From Manis javanica (lineage: Eukaryota; Chordata; Mammalia; Pholidota; Manidae): a DNA stretch of 64,000 bases. Where the stretch lies: assembly GCF_040802235.1 (NCBI RefSeq), contig NC_133165.1, positions 11,379,623 to 11,443,622 of the forward strand. Reading direction: 5' to 3'. Position 1 is the first letter of the stretch; the number at the start of each line of letters is the position of its first letter. The translations under genes were made by a program, and so were the position numbers. Shown one piece after another: positions 23,880 through 38,416 of this stretch. The notes under the pieces were generated by a model, which was not told the origin of the DNA, searched no databases, and saw nothing but the letters and a program-made list of their open reading frames with translations.

Positions 23880-24170
23880 GCTAACATCCAAGGCTGACAA
23901 AAAAAACTCACTCGGCCACAGGCTGATAACCAAGGCTGATAGTCAGCCGGTAGGCACTGCTGCCATCTGTTAATAAATAACTGCTGTTTCAAACCCACGA
24001 AGTTTTCTTTCCATTGCTTCAGCTACCCTGGCTCAGTCTCCACATCTCTGGAATCCCTGCATGCTTCTGAATCCAGCAACTTAAGAGGGAATGCTTGCCT
24101 CATCAGGAGCCCCAGGGCCCAACCCCAACATTAAAGCAGCCACCCTTTGATTGGCCTGTGCACATTCATT
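23880..24170 (+). repeat. Possible old LTR fragment
   Basis: CTGATAACCAAGGCTGATAG, then TAATAAATAACTGCTG and CCTGGCTCAGTCTCCACATC give an LTR-like poly-A/U5 organisation. Tentative. Confidence 0.3.
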
Positions 24171-27100
24171 CACTCACGGTATTCATATTGTGACCTCTCC
24201 CTTTTTTTAACCCATTGAACTTGCCAAAAATTGGATTACCGAGAATTATTTAGACAATTTGACAAAAAAGTCTATTACTGTATTACATAAACATGTTGAA
24301 TATTATCAATTACGCCCTCATTTTGAAAACTGTTCAAAATTCCTTTCATTTTTTTCATGTTTACTTGTGTTTAACTTATGTTGAAGTTTATGGGAGAGTT
24401 ATACATTTAAAAGAGAGGGAAATAATAACTAAATACTATTCAAAGAAGTTGACAATTTGTGGGGTAATTACAACCACTGCATTATTACTACTCAGGGTTT
24501 TTGGTTTGTTTTTTCTATGACACACTAGTATGTGTAGTGGGAGAATTTTGTTATGTATTAACCCATTTATCCTTCCAATTCTTTTTATTATTCTTTTTAC
24601 TGTTATTATTTTTTTACTATGACATGCTTTCCCTATTAAAATTAAACCTTTAGGGTAGAAAATGTAGAGCTCCTACAGGGTGGACATATAGACTATTCAA
24701 ACTCTACCTTTGGGTGCCAACATGGGCTTTTAAAACTTACAGCAGAGACAGTAATCTTGAAGGCAGATTTCTCACTGGTAAGAGCTGGGTCTTTTGGAAT
24801 TCAAAAGGTGAAGTCTTGAGGAGAGCAGAGCATAAATATTATGCCAAATACAACAAATTATAAAAGCAACAGTTAAAGAACCGAACCATTGTTGGTGGAC
24901 CAAGGAAGGAAAAGAAGAGATGAGACCCAGGAGAGGGACTCAAGGTGAGGAGCCCAGACCTGAAAATCCTGAGTCAGCACTGAGACCACCAAGTCCCCCT
25001 CTCATGGCCCATGCCAAGGCGCTCCTCTGCAGGCTGAGCCTGCCTCTGGGCACCACCCTGTCATCATTCCCATGAGGACAGCCATCATCCCAGGTAAGGA
25101 CACACAAATTCTGTACTTCTACGTGATGTGTACCATCGGCTAATCAGTTAAGCAGGAGTGATGTCTAACCCGTACCGTGTGGGAAACGTCCATGTGATAA
25201 ACTGCCTCTGTCAATGTCCCAGGATATTATTGAACCCTCCCACCACACAGGGAGCCTCACTACCCAGAAGGGCAGTGATGCTATGAAGCCGAAGTGGTGG
25301 TGTGGGAGAACCGTCAGCACCTTTACTTGGTTGGGACAGAAAGGATCACGTTCACAGTTCTAACCTTTCTTCATTTGAATATAGACTGATTACATATAAT
25401 TTCTGCTTTGAATACTTAAAAATAACTGAACTTTCAGCAAAAACATTTTTCCGTTCCTAAGTTTGCTTTATAAACTAAAGGTTTCTTAATATGAAAGATA
25501 AAGGAGTCACCAGATACAGTTAGAATCTTACTTCTCGTAGATATACCTAGGCAGTTTTTTTGTCTTTAAAGTTCTAGATTAGGTTTCTCATTAATCTCCT
25601 TATCATTGAAATATGGAGATGAAATTACTCAAAGCTCTTTTTTTAGCATGTTTTAACCGTTGGGGAATGTCTGTCACATTTTTTTAAATTAGAGTCACTT
25701 TTTAATACAAAAAGGTACTGTGAAGAGAGAAAAAAACAATTTTAGAATTTGATGATTAATGTACTGCCTAAAGGTGTATCCTCATCATCGTTCAGCAGGC
25801 CTGGAAAGGGAACAGATGATTCCGATCATGGGTTTCCTCTCAGTCTTCCGTTCGTTTTTTTGACAGGCTGAATTTGGGGTATTTATCACTGTTAGTGTGC
25901 TTAGTAATTGCTATTCTTCAGAGTCACAAAAATATCTTTTAAAGAGATCCAGCATCACTTTCACTATGGCTATCTATCATGACAACTTGTAGTCAAAATC
26001 TCAATCAAATAGGTTTATTGAATAAACTTTAATTTTCCACAATATATGCATGTTCAAATTAGCTATGCAGACCGATCTCAATTTTCCACATTCTTAAGAT
26101 GCTTTACAACAGAAAGGATTTCAGGCATTTTCCAAGCATACATAAAAACAATAATAAAGCCTAAGTAAAAATAGTTGCATTTTAAAATAAATATAATTAT
26201 TTCATCTGGAAGACATGCAATAATATTTTTTATGTTATTATAATAAAAATGGTCATGGTTGTAAAACACATGTTCATGTATTTTGTAATTTACTAAGAAC
26301 TCATAAGTTTCACCCTTATCCCATCATTCTCTTGTGACAACCTGATGAGTTAAACAGAGTGGACATTAACAATCATATTTAATCAATGTCCAAAGAGACA
26401 AAGAAATGAAAAGATCTAGCCAGGATACACCACAAAAAGCTTCCTTATTTTTATGCTAATTGTTATTTTAATGTACTAGAATTATTGGTATTCTTCGATT
26501 TGAAGCAAACCGTGTCATTCTTATATATGCCACGATCTCAGAGAGATGGACATAGGGTGGGAGCCTTCATAGTACTGAGGAACCAGGAGAAATCACATTC
26601 TTGATACACTCGTATAGCACCTGATGCCACAGACACCTGGTAATTAGGATCCTGGCATTTATTTGTTTCTCAATTTCTCATTACCAGAATGACTCAGCCG
26701 TATTTTTAGCAGGAGATGTGATGGGTGCCTGGGGGAAACTGATCTTTGAGGTAAAACTGTGTTTTTTTGCTCTAAATAGTTTTTAAATGAAATCAATTAT
26801 CCCATTGATGTTTACTTTCAACATTCAGGTCCTATTCTTTCCAAGTCTATCTAAAAGGGTACATTTTAAAATGAAGAGTGATCTCCCCTTAGTTTTTGAT
26901 TATAAGAATTTCTTGAGGTATAGAGATATGGCAAAGTCAAGTTGGTATAGTCCTTGCATATATTCCTGGGTAAAAATAGTACATTATCCTGGGAGTGTAC
27001 AGTCCTTATCATATGCGTTGATGAGAATCCCATGTTTAATCCATATTGATAATGTCCTTAATTCTACATAACTTCCCCCTATTACCCCTCTCAACCTTTA

Positions 27101-28679
27101 CCTTTTCATCCTCCATAGAAGCAGGGGTCTTGTCAGTCTTGTGTACTATTGTATCCTCAGGATCTACAATAATGCCTGACACAGGACAGATGCTAAATTT
27201 TCTTTATTTAGTAAAAAAAGTGAGTGAATAATCCCTGAATTTGAGAAAAATATGCCCTGCAATGAATTCATCTGACTTTTAGGTGACAAGAACTATAGCC
27301 TTGCCTAGACAGGTATAAATTGAATCATGTATCCTCATTAAAATTTTAGCCATTTGAGCATCCTGGTTATTAGAATAATTATGATCCCACAACTACGCAG
27401 TCTCCACTTGTGCCTGAGTCTTGAGCATAGATATAATCACAAAAGTAGCTAATGAGGGAATCAAAAAAGGTATAGCAAAGAGAGAGAGGGAAAAAAAGGA
27501 CCTTGGTTTGGGGTGGGAGGGGAGAAAACAGATGTATGTCTTAAAAACATGGGAAAGGTAGCGTTCAAAAGAAGGACTGACCAAACTATGAGTGCTCAGA
27601 GGAAAGTGCTCTTTGCCCTTAACAAAATGGAGATGGAGTCAGAGGCTAGACTGGGGGACTGAAGAGAGTGGGAGATGAGGAAATCAACTTGCCATTTGCA
27701 GACCCTGCTTTTTCAAGAAGCTAGATATTGAAGGGAGCAGAGAAATGATACAGTAACTGGAGGGAAACGTGGGGTCAAAAGAAACTTTTTTATGGGAGAT
27801 AATTAGAGATTGAATATTAACAGGAATAACTGATTAGAGAAGGGTAGACTGAAGTCTCAGGAGAAAAAGGGTTAACTAATGGAAGGAGGTTCTAGAGAAG
27901 GTGAAGGCAGTGGGGGACTGTACACACTGGCTTTTCTACATTATTGGTTGTACCTCTTTTATTACCATTGCTTCCTTCTGACCTTTTGTTTACTATGAAG
28001 ACATTTCAACAATTCTGGTAGATAATGAGTTTGTTGAAGATAAGAATATCACTTATCTTTCGGTCTGTTGTTTTGTATCCTTCAAAACTAAAGCAAACTT
28101 AGGGACCTCTACCAAAAATGCAAATAGTTTTTGAATGAGCAAATAAACCTCCTGATTATACAGATTTCAGGGACTCACCTGGCTGAATTCACCTTTTACA
28201 AGTATTACTCTTGTGATATTTTAAAACATCAATACAGGAAATGTAAGACTACTTATTCTATTTATGACTTACTATTTCTGAAAAGAAAGTGCACTGATGT
28301 CTGCACGGCATTTATATGTGACTAGGAAAATTGATTTCTCTCTTTGAGAAGGTGAATAAATTGAACAAACAGCTGTTTCTAGGGAACATCAAATCCAGGC
28401 TTACCATCTGAATAAACAAGAAAAATAGAATCTGCAAGATCAGCAGCTTATACCTGGGCTTATATCTGTGTATGGTGATCATTAAAATGTCCTTTCAATA
28501 TTTTAAGGCTAGAGGACACAATATTCTAAAAATAAATATGGATTACAGTTTCCAAATCATTACCCATTTCCTTAAATACTCATCTAGGGAGTGACAGGTG
28601 TGCCACCCTGACTATATAGAGGGAAACAAACATATTCTTTAATTAGATAATTACTACATTATTTCAAAAGTTTGATTTT
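24171..28679. other. AT-rich unassigned DNA
   Basis: No supported gene. A slightly GC-richer patch at about 24890-25340 has no frame or named repeat that I can support. Confidence 0.5.
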
Positions 28680-29545
28680 AAAATGTAATTGACATACACC
28701 ATCATATAAGTTTAAGGTAGACAACATAATGACTTGACATATGCATTTATCACAATAAGTTTAGTTAATATCCATTCTATCCCAGTTACAATTTTTTCCC
28801 TTGTGATGAAACTTTTTAGATCTACTCTCTTAGCAGCTTTTAAATGTAACATACAGTATTGCTGACTACAGTCACCATGTTATACATTAAGTGCCCAGAA
28901 CTTGTATATCTTATAACTGGAAGTTTGTACCTTTTGACCACCTGCATCCATTTGCCCTATCTCCCACCCTTTGCCTTTGACTATTGCAAATGTGACCTTT
29001 ATGAGTTTCTGTGATCTCTGTTCCCATGATTTTTCTATGAGTTTCTATGAATTTTTTTTAAGATGTCACATGTAAATGAGATCATACCGTAGTTGTCTTT
29101 CTCTGATTTATTTCACTTAACATAAAGCTCTCAGGGTCTATCCATGTTGTTAAATAGCAGTATATCCTTTTTTTGATGGCTAGTGTTTCTTGTTTGTGTA
29201 TTTTATATATATAAAATTTTATTTATCCATTAATCCATCAAGGGGCACTTAGGTTGTTTCCATGTCTTGACTAATATAAAAAATAAGCTGCAGTGAACAT
29301 TGGGGTATCTCTTTGAGATAGTGCTTTGATTTTCTTTGGATACACACCCAGAACTGGAATTTCTGGATCATATAGTAGCTCCATGTTTCATTTTCCGAGG
29401 AACTTCCACACTGTTTTCCATAGTGGCTGTAACACTTTGCAGTCCCATGAGCAGCGCACAGGAGTACCTTTTCTGCACATCCTTGCTGGCGCTTGCTATC
29501 TAGTCTCTTTGATGATAGCCATTCTACCAGACTAAAGACATAATA
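28680..29545 (-). repeat. Antisense L1-type fragment
   Basis: Series of reverse-complemented L1 3'-end motifs: TGAGATCATACCGTAGTTGT, CTATCCATGTTGTTAAATAG, AGGTTGTTTCCATGTCTTGA, GCAGTGAACATTGGGGTAT and ACTGTTTTCCATAGTGGCTG. An old LINE fragment. Confidence 0.75.
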
Positions 29546-31290
29546 AAATAGGGAAATGTCTTTGATCAACAATAAAAAAATGTTTTGCTCATATTATTTG
29601 TATAGCATCAGTTTTTCCTCTTCTTATGTTAATCATCTTTTATTTTAGAATTTATTTTATAAGACTGATACAGGTAATGTGTCCATTTTTTAAATTTAAA
29701 CTCCCTAAGAGAAAGAATTTTGTCTTACTTATTATTATACGTCCAGCATCTAGTCTACATTCAAGTGATGCCATATAACATATAAAAGCATAAAATGTTC
29801 TTCCATGTCTCCTCTCCAGACTTTGTTTCCATACAGTTTATTTCTACATAGATAATACATCCTATATACTACATTTTTATTATTTTATTTAAATAAAGTA
29901 TGTCTTAAGGAATTTTTGTAGTATAAAATACATTTACTACATAGTTATCACTTCTACTGCTCATTTTTCCTGTCTGAGGATTCATATCTCCATGTGCTAC
30001 TTTCCTTTTGCCTGAAACATTTCTGTTCTCATTTCTTAGGCAGCCCTGCTGCTGATGCATTCTTTCATCTTTTGTGTATCTTAAAATGTCTGTATTTTGC
30101 TTTCATATTTGAAAGATATATTCTCTGGTAGAATTCTATATCGGTAGTTGTTTTCTGTTTTTCAAATTTCAGTACATTATAGTTGTTGCTTTATTGTCAT
30201 TTTACTTTCATTGTTTCCTTATCTTTGTATCACTGATGGTGTTTTTTTTTTTCCCTTGGGTTGCTTTTAAGATTTTCTCTTTATCACTGGCTTTGAGTAA
30301 ATTGATTAGGATGTACCTCAGCATAGCTTTTCCAAGTTTCTTGTACTTGAGCTTCATTGAGCTTCTTGTATATGAGGGTTTATAGTTGTCATTAAATTTG
30401 TAAAAAATTTTTGGCCACTATTTTAATAAAAAGATTGTTTTCTGTCTCCCTCCCTCGCTTATTCAACATGAACTCAAATTACATGTGTATCAGACAACTT
30501 TAAGTTGTCCCACAGCTTAGTGATGACACTTTGGTCTTTTATGTATTTTTTCTCTTTCATTTTACATAGGTTCAATTGCTACTTTCCAAATTCACTTATC
30601 TTTTCATCAACATCTCATTTACCTTTATTATCATTCAGTGTATTTTTCACTTTAGACATTATAGTTTTCATCCCTAGAGGTTGAGGTTTTTTTAAGTATC
30701 TTCCATATTTCTATTTAATATTTCCAACTCTCCTCTAGCTTTCTGAACATTTGGAATACAGTTATGATTGTTTTAATGCCTTTGTCTGTCCATTGCAAAC
30801 ATTGGTCTTAGTTCTGTGATGACTTTGATTGTTTTTTCTACTCGTTATGTGTTGCATTTTCCAGCTTCTATTTTTTATTGGATAACACATTTTGAGAATT
30901 TTACCTTGTTGGAAGCTTAACATTTTGTAGTCCTATAAAAATTCTTAAGCTTTGTTCTGGAATTAAATTAATTGGAAAAAGTTTGTTATTTTTAGTTTTA
31001 CTTTTCAGATAATGCTAGACAGGACTGGAATTTTGGACTAAGTAAACGCACTGCTCAGTCGAGACCCTTCTGAGTATTTTTTGTAATGTCCTATAAATTA
31101 TGAGGTTTCCCAGTCCGGCAGATGTGAAAAGGTGTTATGTTCTGCCCTGTGTGAGCATTGGGTAATGTTCCTTCTAGCCTTTCGGGTGAATTCCCCCCAG
31201 CTGTGTAGTTTCCTGCTTAGGAGTGTGAACAGCACTCCGCAGCCCTCATGGAAGGCCTCTGCAGTTCCTCAGGGGGCTCCGTGCACAACT
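29546..31290 (-). repeat. Probable antisense LINE-derived sequence, diverged
   Basis: T-rich sequence with segments such as GAGCTTCATTGAGCTTCTTG, TTAAGTTGTCCCACAGCTTA and CCATTGCAAACATTG, typical of antisense old L1 3' regions. Boundaries and family are uncertain. Confidence 0.45.
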
Positions 31291-31299
31291 CTCCTCGCT

Positions 31300-31620
31300 C
31301 AAAAGTCCAAGATAAAAGCACTGGAAAAGTCCGTTTCTGGTGAGCCCTCTCCTCCTGGCTTGCAGATGGCTGCCTTCTCCCGTCTTCATGTGGCCTTTTC
31401 TCTGCACACATGTGCATGGAAAGAGAGAGAGAGAATCCCTGGTATCTCTTCCTTTTCTTATAAGGACATCTATTCTATGGGATTAGGGTCCCATGCTTAT
31501 GACCTTGTTTAACCTTAATTACCTTCTTAAAAACCTTATCTCCAAATATGTAGTTACATTGGGGTGTAGGACTTCAATATATAAATTTGGAGGGACACCA
31601 ATTCAGTCCATAACAGCATA
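31300..31620 (-). repeat. MaLR-type LTR fragment
   Basis: GGCTTGCAGATGGCTGCCTT, TCTTATAAGGACATCTATTC, TTTAACCTTAATTACCTTCT, TCCAAATATGTAGTTACATT and TTCAGTCCATAACAG are the reverse complement of an MLT1/MST LTR. Confidence 0.8.
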
Positions 31621-32954
31621 TATAATTTTCTTATAAAGACTCAATTATTAACTATCTCAGGACACACACACACAATCAAAAAAACATGGACTTATGAATA
31701 CCTTCAAAGATCAAAGAGTTTAGTCAGTCACGTACACATGTGTATGTTGTTCACATATCTCATGACTACACTTAAAGGAAAAATATGGGATTATTTAATT
31801 TACTTATGAAGTATCTTATTATTGAATCTATATATGAATTAAGATTATAAACTTTAAAATTCAAAGGTTGAGTTTGGTAAAACTTTTTATAAAGTGGCAC
31901 ATTTGTAATATATTGAGTTATATATTCTGTGAAACTCATAAGTCTTTCATCCCTTTGATCCTTTAACAACTGGAATTTTGTCATTAATTTTGCACTTGTG
32001 AGAAGAGTAGGGCTGATTTAATCATGGCGTAATTATAGTACTTGGCAATATAATTTTATTCTTTAACTGTTGGAATGCGATCACATTTATTTTAAAAATT
32101 TGACATGAAGTCTCTTAATGACATGACTGTTTTTTTTTCTTATCTTTCTCTAATTTTAGCTTCCTTTTCTATATTTCCTCTCTTCCACACTATTCTCTAA
32201 CTCCCCTTATTCTCTGAACTTTTTTACATACTTAACATTTTTTTATTATATTTGAATATTATTTTTAATTTCTTTTTTTGTTCTTATGCTTTATCTTCCT
32301 ATAATGGATAGGACTGTTAGCATACAGCTTGATGTGCCTGGTATTTTTAACTATCTTGCTCAAAGTATAATATTCAAGCTCTCCTGAGACTGTGGTAGCC
32401 ATTGGCAACAATATCTGCATTTATCTACTTTCTCAGCCTTATCAACTCTGAAACAGCTGTCTACCTGATTTTAATAGCTACTTTAAAAGACCACGCTCAG
32501 GAAACATTTCCTAACCATGATAAACATAATGCACAAACACACACAGAGGCTCTTGTAAAAAAGTGTTGTACTCAAAAATTCTTGGCAATATTAAGACCAC
32601 ATAGCTTGGGGTGGATTTGGGGAAAATGTCATGACTCCACCAGGTTGAAAAGGGTTAATGGAAGTTATTATGAGCAAATCAGGAAGGCAAATTTTATTCT
32701 GTCCCAGAATGTAACAGGAACCGTTCTGGATGGCTAGCATTCTCTGTAAGTTGCAGGTGGCTATTGTTACTTCTGTTCTGTACGTCTATCACTTTTCTAT
32801 TTTTACCTAGATGAGCAACTTTGCAGTTTTATATGGAGTAATGCATTATTTCCCCATCATTTCACCTCCGGACTCAAAAGGTGAACTATCCCAGTTTCAC
32901 GAGGCAGGTATTGTGGCCTAACCTCTGCTTTCTCTATAAAACATGCAGATGTGA
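31621..32954. other. Unassigned AT-rich DNA
   Basis: No supported gene or named repeat. Confidence 0.5.
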
Positions 32955-33275
32955 GTTTATTAATTTATTCATCCAACAAATGTTTATGAGCCAGGCACTG
33001 ACTAGCTGTTAAAGCGGATACAGTCCCAACTCTCCTGTAGCTTTCTCTGTTGGAGGAAACAGACACTAAATAGATCATCAAACAAATGGCAAATTTCAAC
33101 CCTAACAAATATTGCAAAGGAGAGGAACACAGTGCTAGAAAATCCTTAAAATGAGGGACTGACCTAGAACAGAAGTTCAGTGAAGCCTTCCCTGTGGAAT
33201 TACCACCTGAGCCAAGATCTGAAGCTTGAGCAGCAGATAAGGTGAAGGAGGAGAAAAGCACTTTTAGTAAGCGCA
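32955..33275 (-). repeat. L2-like relic
   Basis: TTTATTCATCCAACAAATGT, GAGCCAGGCACTGACTAG, then AAGCCTTCCCTGTGG and GAGCCAAGATCTGAAGC match the general pattern of L2-type 3' regions. Diverged; orientation is uncertain. Confidence 0.5.
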
Positions 33276-34274
33276 CCAGTTTATTATCTTAATGAAGCAT
33301 GTCAACTATGAAGGAATAAAGTCATTCGTATGGCTGTAGTACAAGTTGAGAGCGGGCAGGGTGTGAAATCAGAGTGAAGAGGGAGATGGGAGCCAGCCTT
33401 CTCCTGAGAAAGGGAAGATACAGAGTAACAGTTGCATATTCCAAAGGTAAGTGATGTAGAAATTGATTGGCTGCAGTGGGATGTGAGTGCAGAAGCCAAA
33501 AAACCTGTTAGAAGTCTAAGAATTCAAGGGGATACTGTGATGAAGTAAGAGGCAATATTTAGACTGAAGGATTACTTAGGAATTAAAATCAACTAGATTT
33601 TATGATAAAGTACATATGAAAAGGGAGAGGAGGAAAGATGTCAATGCTTAGGGTTTCTGTGTTTTGCTCCTGGATAGGTGGGTGGTACCAGTTTTTAAGA
33701 TGAGGAACATTAGCAAAGGACATATTTGGAGTGGGGGTTATATTACTTTGACATTAGACACAACTCTATGGAGATTTCAGTCCAGAGAAAGAAAGAGACA
33801 CCAACAGATATCAATCATAATTACGTTGAGCACTATAAAGGAGAAGGATAAGATGTTCAAGAAGGAAAACAGGCAGACCAAATATAACCTAGGTGAATAG
33901 ACATCTCAGTAGAATGAAATCAAGATCAAGGCCGAAAATAAAATGCACAATGAGACCATCACTACATTAATTGCTTCAGTTCCTTAATTAACACTTATTT
34001 TTTTTTAATTAAAAAATTTTCATTTCCATCATTATTCTTATGTGAATATTTCACATGGTACAATATAATGGCCTTATATTTTCTTTAACTTCAATTTCAA
34101 ATCTACTCATGATCTTTTTACTAGATTATAACAAAATGCAGAAATCACCTGTTTGTTTATAGATTTAAACAAATCTCCTTTGTTTAAAATGTGCTTTACA
34201 CTTGTCTGAGACATTTTAAAAGCTTTTTCTAATTTGGCTTCAGTTTCTCGTCTTCTCAATCACTCCTTTGATAG

Positions 34275-34309
34275 ACGACAGACAGACAGACAGACAGATA
34301 GACAGACAG
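34275..34309. repeat. (GACA)n microsatellite
   Basis: About nine GACA units with one GATA variant. Confidence 0.9.
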
Positions 34310-37300
34310 TAACACAAAAGCATTCAGTAGATCCCTTGACTATGCATATCCATGTCCCACCATGGATTTTGACTCTTTGATAACTGCAGTTTGGAATTTT
34401 GGACATTTCTATGCCTCACGAGAGAGTTGGCCTGCCCAGAATGATTATGTAGCAGAGCATCGCATAGAATAAACAGAAGAGTTGCAGTTTGGTTTAAAAA
34501 CGGCCCACAAACAAAATCCAATCTGTGATATGAGACACATAAAAGATCCAAAACTTAAAAGCAAGCTAGATAGCCAGACAGTGGATAGCTTTTAAAATAA
34601 AAACATTGCCCTTGATTTTCAATATAACTGATTTTAAACAATTGGTTATTAAACATCCAGACAAAGTTAGCTGTGTTTTTTCTATGGTAATGCTGTCACT
34701 TCAAATGCTCTATCTGAATATTAAGATTAGTCAAAAATAGAGTAAACAAGTTACTCATCACCTACCTGTAAGCTTACAGTTTTATGCTTAAATTGACTGT
34801 GGATAGTTGCTAGGACGCAAGAAAATAAAATCTCTCAACATTGAACTTAGCATCATTTTAGTTGTACTTACAGATATGGGTTAGCACGTTAATATTTCAC
34901 AATCATTTTCACTTTTCAAGAAGCCATCATCACTTATTAAAATGCCCTTTGAAATACTATTGAATCTTTTAAATTTTCTTGGAATTGTAATAACTATAAA
35001 TGTATGTTTATTAGTAACCAAGCAAATTCTCTATAGCTCTCTTTTTTCCTCTACAGCCATTCAATCCCAAGTTTCTGATAATGTAAAAAGTATCTGAAAA
35101 TTGTTAGATTTCTATAATGTGATCTGAATCTCTATCTGTATTTCCATGAATAGTATTCCGTTGTACATTATACTAGTCTGATTTTGCTTTTTTTAAAATC
35201 ACTAATGTTTTAACAGGTGTAATGAGAAAAATGGCATACAATACTTTGAAGGAATGTACTTTCAAAAATTAATCTATTTAAGACAGACAATTTGCATATT
35301 TACTTTCTTACTTATGATTTAGTTTTGATAGCAAAAGTTCCTGTATTTATGAATAACTGGCTTGTTTTGTATTTGTTTTTTAGATGATGCCTAAGAACAC
35401 AATTGTAGAAATTAGTTGAAGTAACAGTTATTTTCAGGTTGCTAACAAAGATTGGTAAATGCCAACAAAGAGGAATTGCCTAGAATAACTTCTTTCCTTT
35501 ATTAAATACTTATTATCTACAAAAAGGGAGAAAGAAAGAAAATGGACATTCCTCACTATACCTTCTAACATCCTGAATCTCAGATCATAAGGCTACATTT
35601 TTAAAAAAAAAGCCTTTTCTACATGAGTGTAAGCATAACTAAGTTATAGAAGCTGACGAAAGAAACAAAAAGCAGAAATGCAACCTTAAAGAGACATTTC
35701 TCTACTAACTATTCAAGTTACATTATCATCAGCTGTATGGTGAGAAAACTCTAAAGTGAGTTACTCTAAAGATATTTGCATTCAAGATGGTCCTGTTAAT
35801 TTGGACAGAATAGAAATGTTGACCAGTCCAAATCTTGGTATATTGAAAATAAAACTTCCTACGTGTGCTTTTGCAATTTTTTTTCTGTGATGTTTATTAG
35901 ATATTTCAGGAAGTTCCTCCTTAATTTTTCCAGATTAGCCTATGTGCCATCATATAGTAATCATACAATTTGCTGTTCAAACTCTGACAATTTTAAGAGT
36001 GAAACAGACACCTCCTAATAATTAAGAAGTAAGGCAAGAAACAAAAAGTGAGTCTGTCCCAGGCATGTAAGGATAGTTACAGTAGCTATTTTGTAACTGT
36101 ATGTACCTCATCATGAAATGACCTTCTAAGATTTATAACTTCCTGACTTACTGTTCATTTAATATACTCTGTCACATGGTTCCTATTGTATTTCCTTTAT
36201 CTTATTGTCATTTCTATTAGTCTAATTTATTATTAATTAAAAGCTATAATGCCCACATTTATAATATATGTAAAAGTACTATATTTAATCTAGTCTAATC
36301 ACTGGACTAAACTCCTTACATATATATCTATTACTTCACAGCAATGTTATGAAATAGGCATTAATCAAAAGAAGAGTTTCTGAAAAATTACATACCTTAC
36401 CTAATGATCCTCTGTCCATAAGAGGACTCACATGCTAACCTGGGTCTTTCTCACATGGAAGACTGAACAGTTAGCCACCAGCTGCCTGTTTCATTCTTTC
36501 ATTCATCTGGAATTTTAGATTTAGTTCTTCTGTGTGACCCTGTATGTCAATGAACTTCTCTGTATTTCAGATTTATTTTATCTGTTAAATAATCAGACTG
36601 GAAAACCAAACCATCTTGAAGACGATAGAATAATAACTGTCCTGAAGAGTTGGTTGGGTTAAGTGAAGGAAAGGAGTGCCCAGCTGAAATGATACCATCT
36701 CATTCACTCACCCACCCATTCAAGCAACATTGCAAAGCACAGAGATGTATTAACTAACTCAAATTACTGATAGGAGGTAGTGACTCTGCATCATAGAATA
36801 AAACATATACTTCCTGCCCTCAAAGAGCTCATTGTCAGTGTGGGACTACAATTCAGTTAAAATGTATTGATAGGATGTTACGAGAGAAGAGAGAAAAAGT
36901 AGTTGGGCGGGAAAGAGTGTGAGCAGTATGGCCAGTGGGAAAGACAGGTTAGGGAATAATTTCTGCAGGAGCTAATGCCTTGACTGAATCCTGGATACAC
37001 TTGCTTTTACTTGCATATATGAGGAACTGGCACTCTTCACTCTAGTATACCGATTAAGGAGTCCCCTCGAGGTCACCTATAGGCACAGTCCGGTTTTCAT
37101 CTCCCAAAAACTTTAGTTACAAAGTCAACAATAAATAATTCTACACACAATTTGTTTAAGTACTATTGGAATTCCTTTTGTTGGATTCTCCTGTTTTAAA
37201 GTGATGAATAAGGCATGCTCAGTGCCCTCAGGAAAGGTCTAATCAAATAAGTACAAAAATGAGTCAGAGGATAAGGTGATGACTTTACCATTCTTGCCAA

Positions 37301-38288
37301 ACAAGCGATGCAACCCACTGCAGGTGGTGAAGGATGCTGTGAAAAGACTGATGGTTCAGGGATGCTGGGAGTTTCATCTGGCCCTGTCCATGGGGACTTA
37401 CACCAATATTTCAGGCCAATGCAAAAATAAGAGCTATTTTACACACATCTGACATCTGAATTTGCTCAGAGGTTATGGGTATGGTATATATATATATATA
37501 TTCTGCACTGACTTTCATGAAATAGATTGTGTCACAAAGAGATGGGGAAGGGAATAAGAACTCTATGAATTGTAAACTGTGTATTACCTGTTTTGTCTGT
37601 ATAATGAAGAAACAAACCACCTTCAGAAAAAAAAATCTTATGTTTGCTTTCAAATAATTTTAAGAGATGAATTTAAAATGGGCAAAAGGTGTGTCCTGGA
37701 AGAGGAAAAAGGTTACATTAAATCACTTTGAGAAAAAGTCCAATGTCCAGAGGAAAGTTAATGCATTTCCAAAGCAATTGGTCCTTTCCATTTAATTACA
37801 CCCACATATCCTAAGTCACCCAAAGGCAGGAAGTTTATTTCTTTCTTCTTGCTGTGATATTAGTATCAGACGTATTCCCAATACAAAGTCAGCACTCAAT
37901 CAAAATTTAATGAATGGGCTAAACAAAATACAGTTATAAAGAGTCCCAAATTGCTTTCATATGTGTTTCTTAAGAAAAAAGATTTGCAAATGAAAGATAC
38001 CGTTAACAAAGTATTTCTAAGCTTTAGAAATTTGAATCCAGCCTAATGTAATTAGTACCAATATCTGCCTAAATTGAGTATCAAAACCTTAGAAAGTGCA
38101 CAGAGATAACAATTTTAATAAATGCTGCTTAGAATACAAATATTTTATATAAAACATTGTTATACCATTTTATTTTTGAAAAAGAAGCACTATGAAAATT
38201 AATACACTTATTCAAATGTTGGTAGATGTTTTTTTTTTAAGTATTTTAGTGAGTTAAACAATATTTGATCATTTTACATATAGAATTA

Positions 38289-38416
38289 AGTAGACATGCA
38301 AACAGAAAAATAATTAAGAGAAGTAAATGGAGAATATGATGTATACTAAGGCACTTTTGTAGGCATGCAAATAGAAAGATAAGAGAAGTACACAAAGAAT
38401 AAGATGTATACTAAGA
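38289..38416. repeat. Imperfect tandem duplication of about 60-70 bp
   Basis: Segments 38289-38358 and 38359-38416 share GCATGCAAA, AAGAGAAGTA and ATGATGTATACTAAG-like blocks; the second copy has small deletions. Confidence 0.75.

Noticed and set aside
31132..31512. 126-codon plus-strand open frame
   Set aside because: Overlaps a reverse-oriented MaLR LTR and LINE-derived sequence; a repeat shadow.
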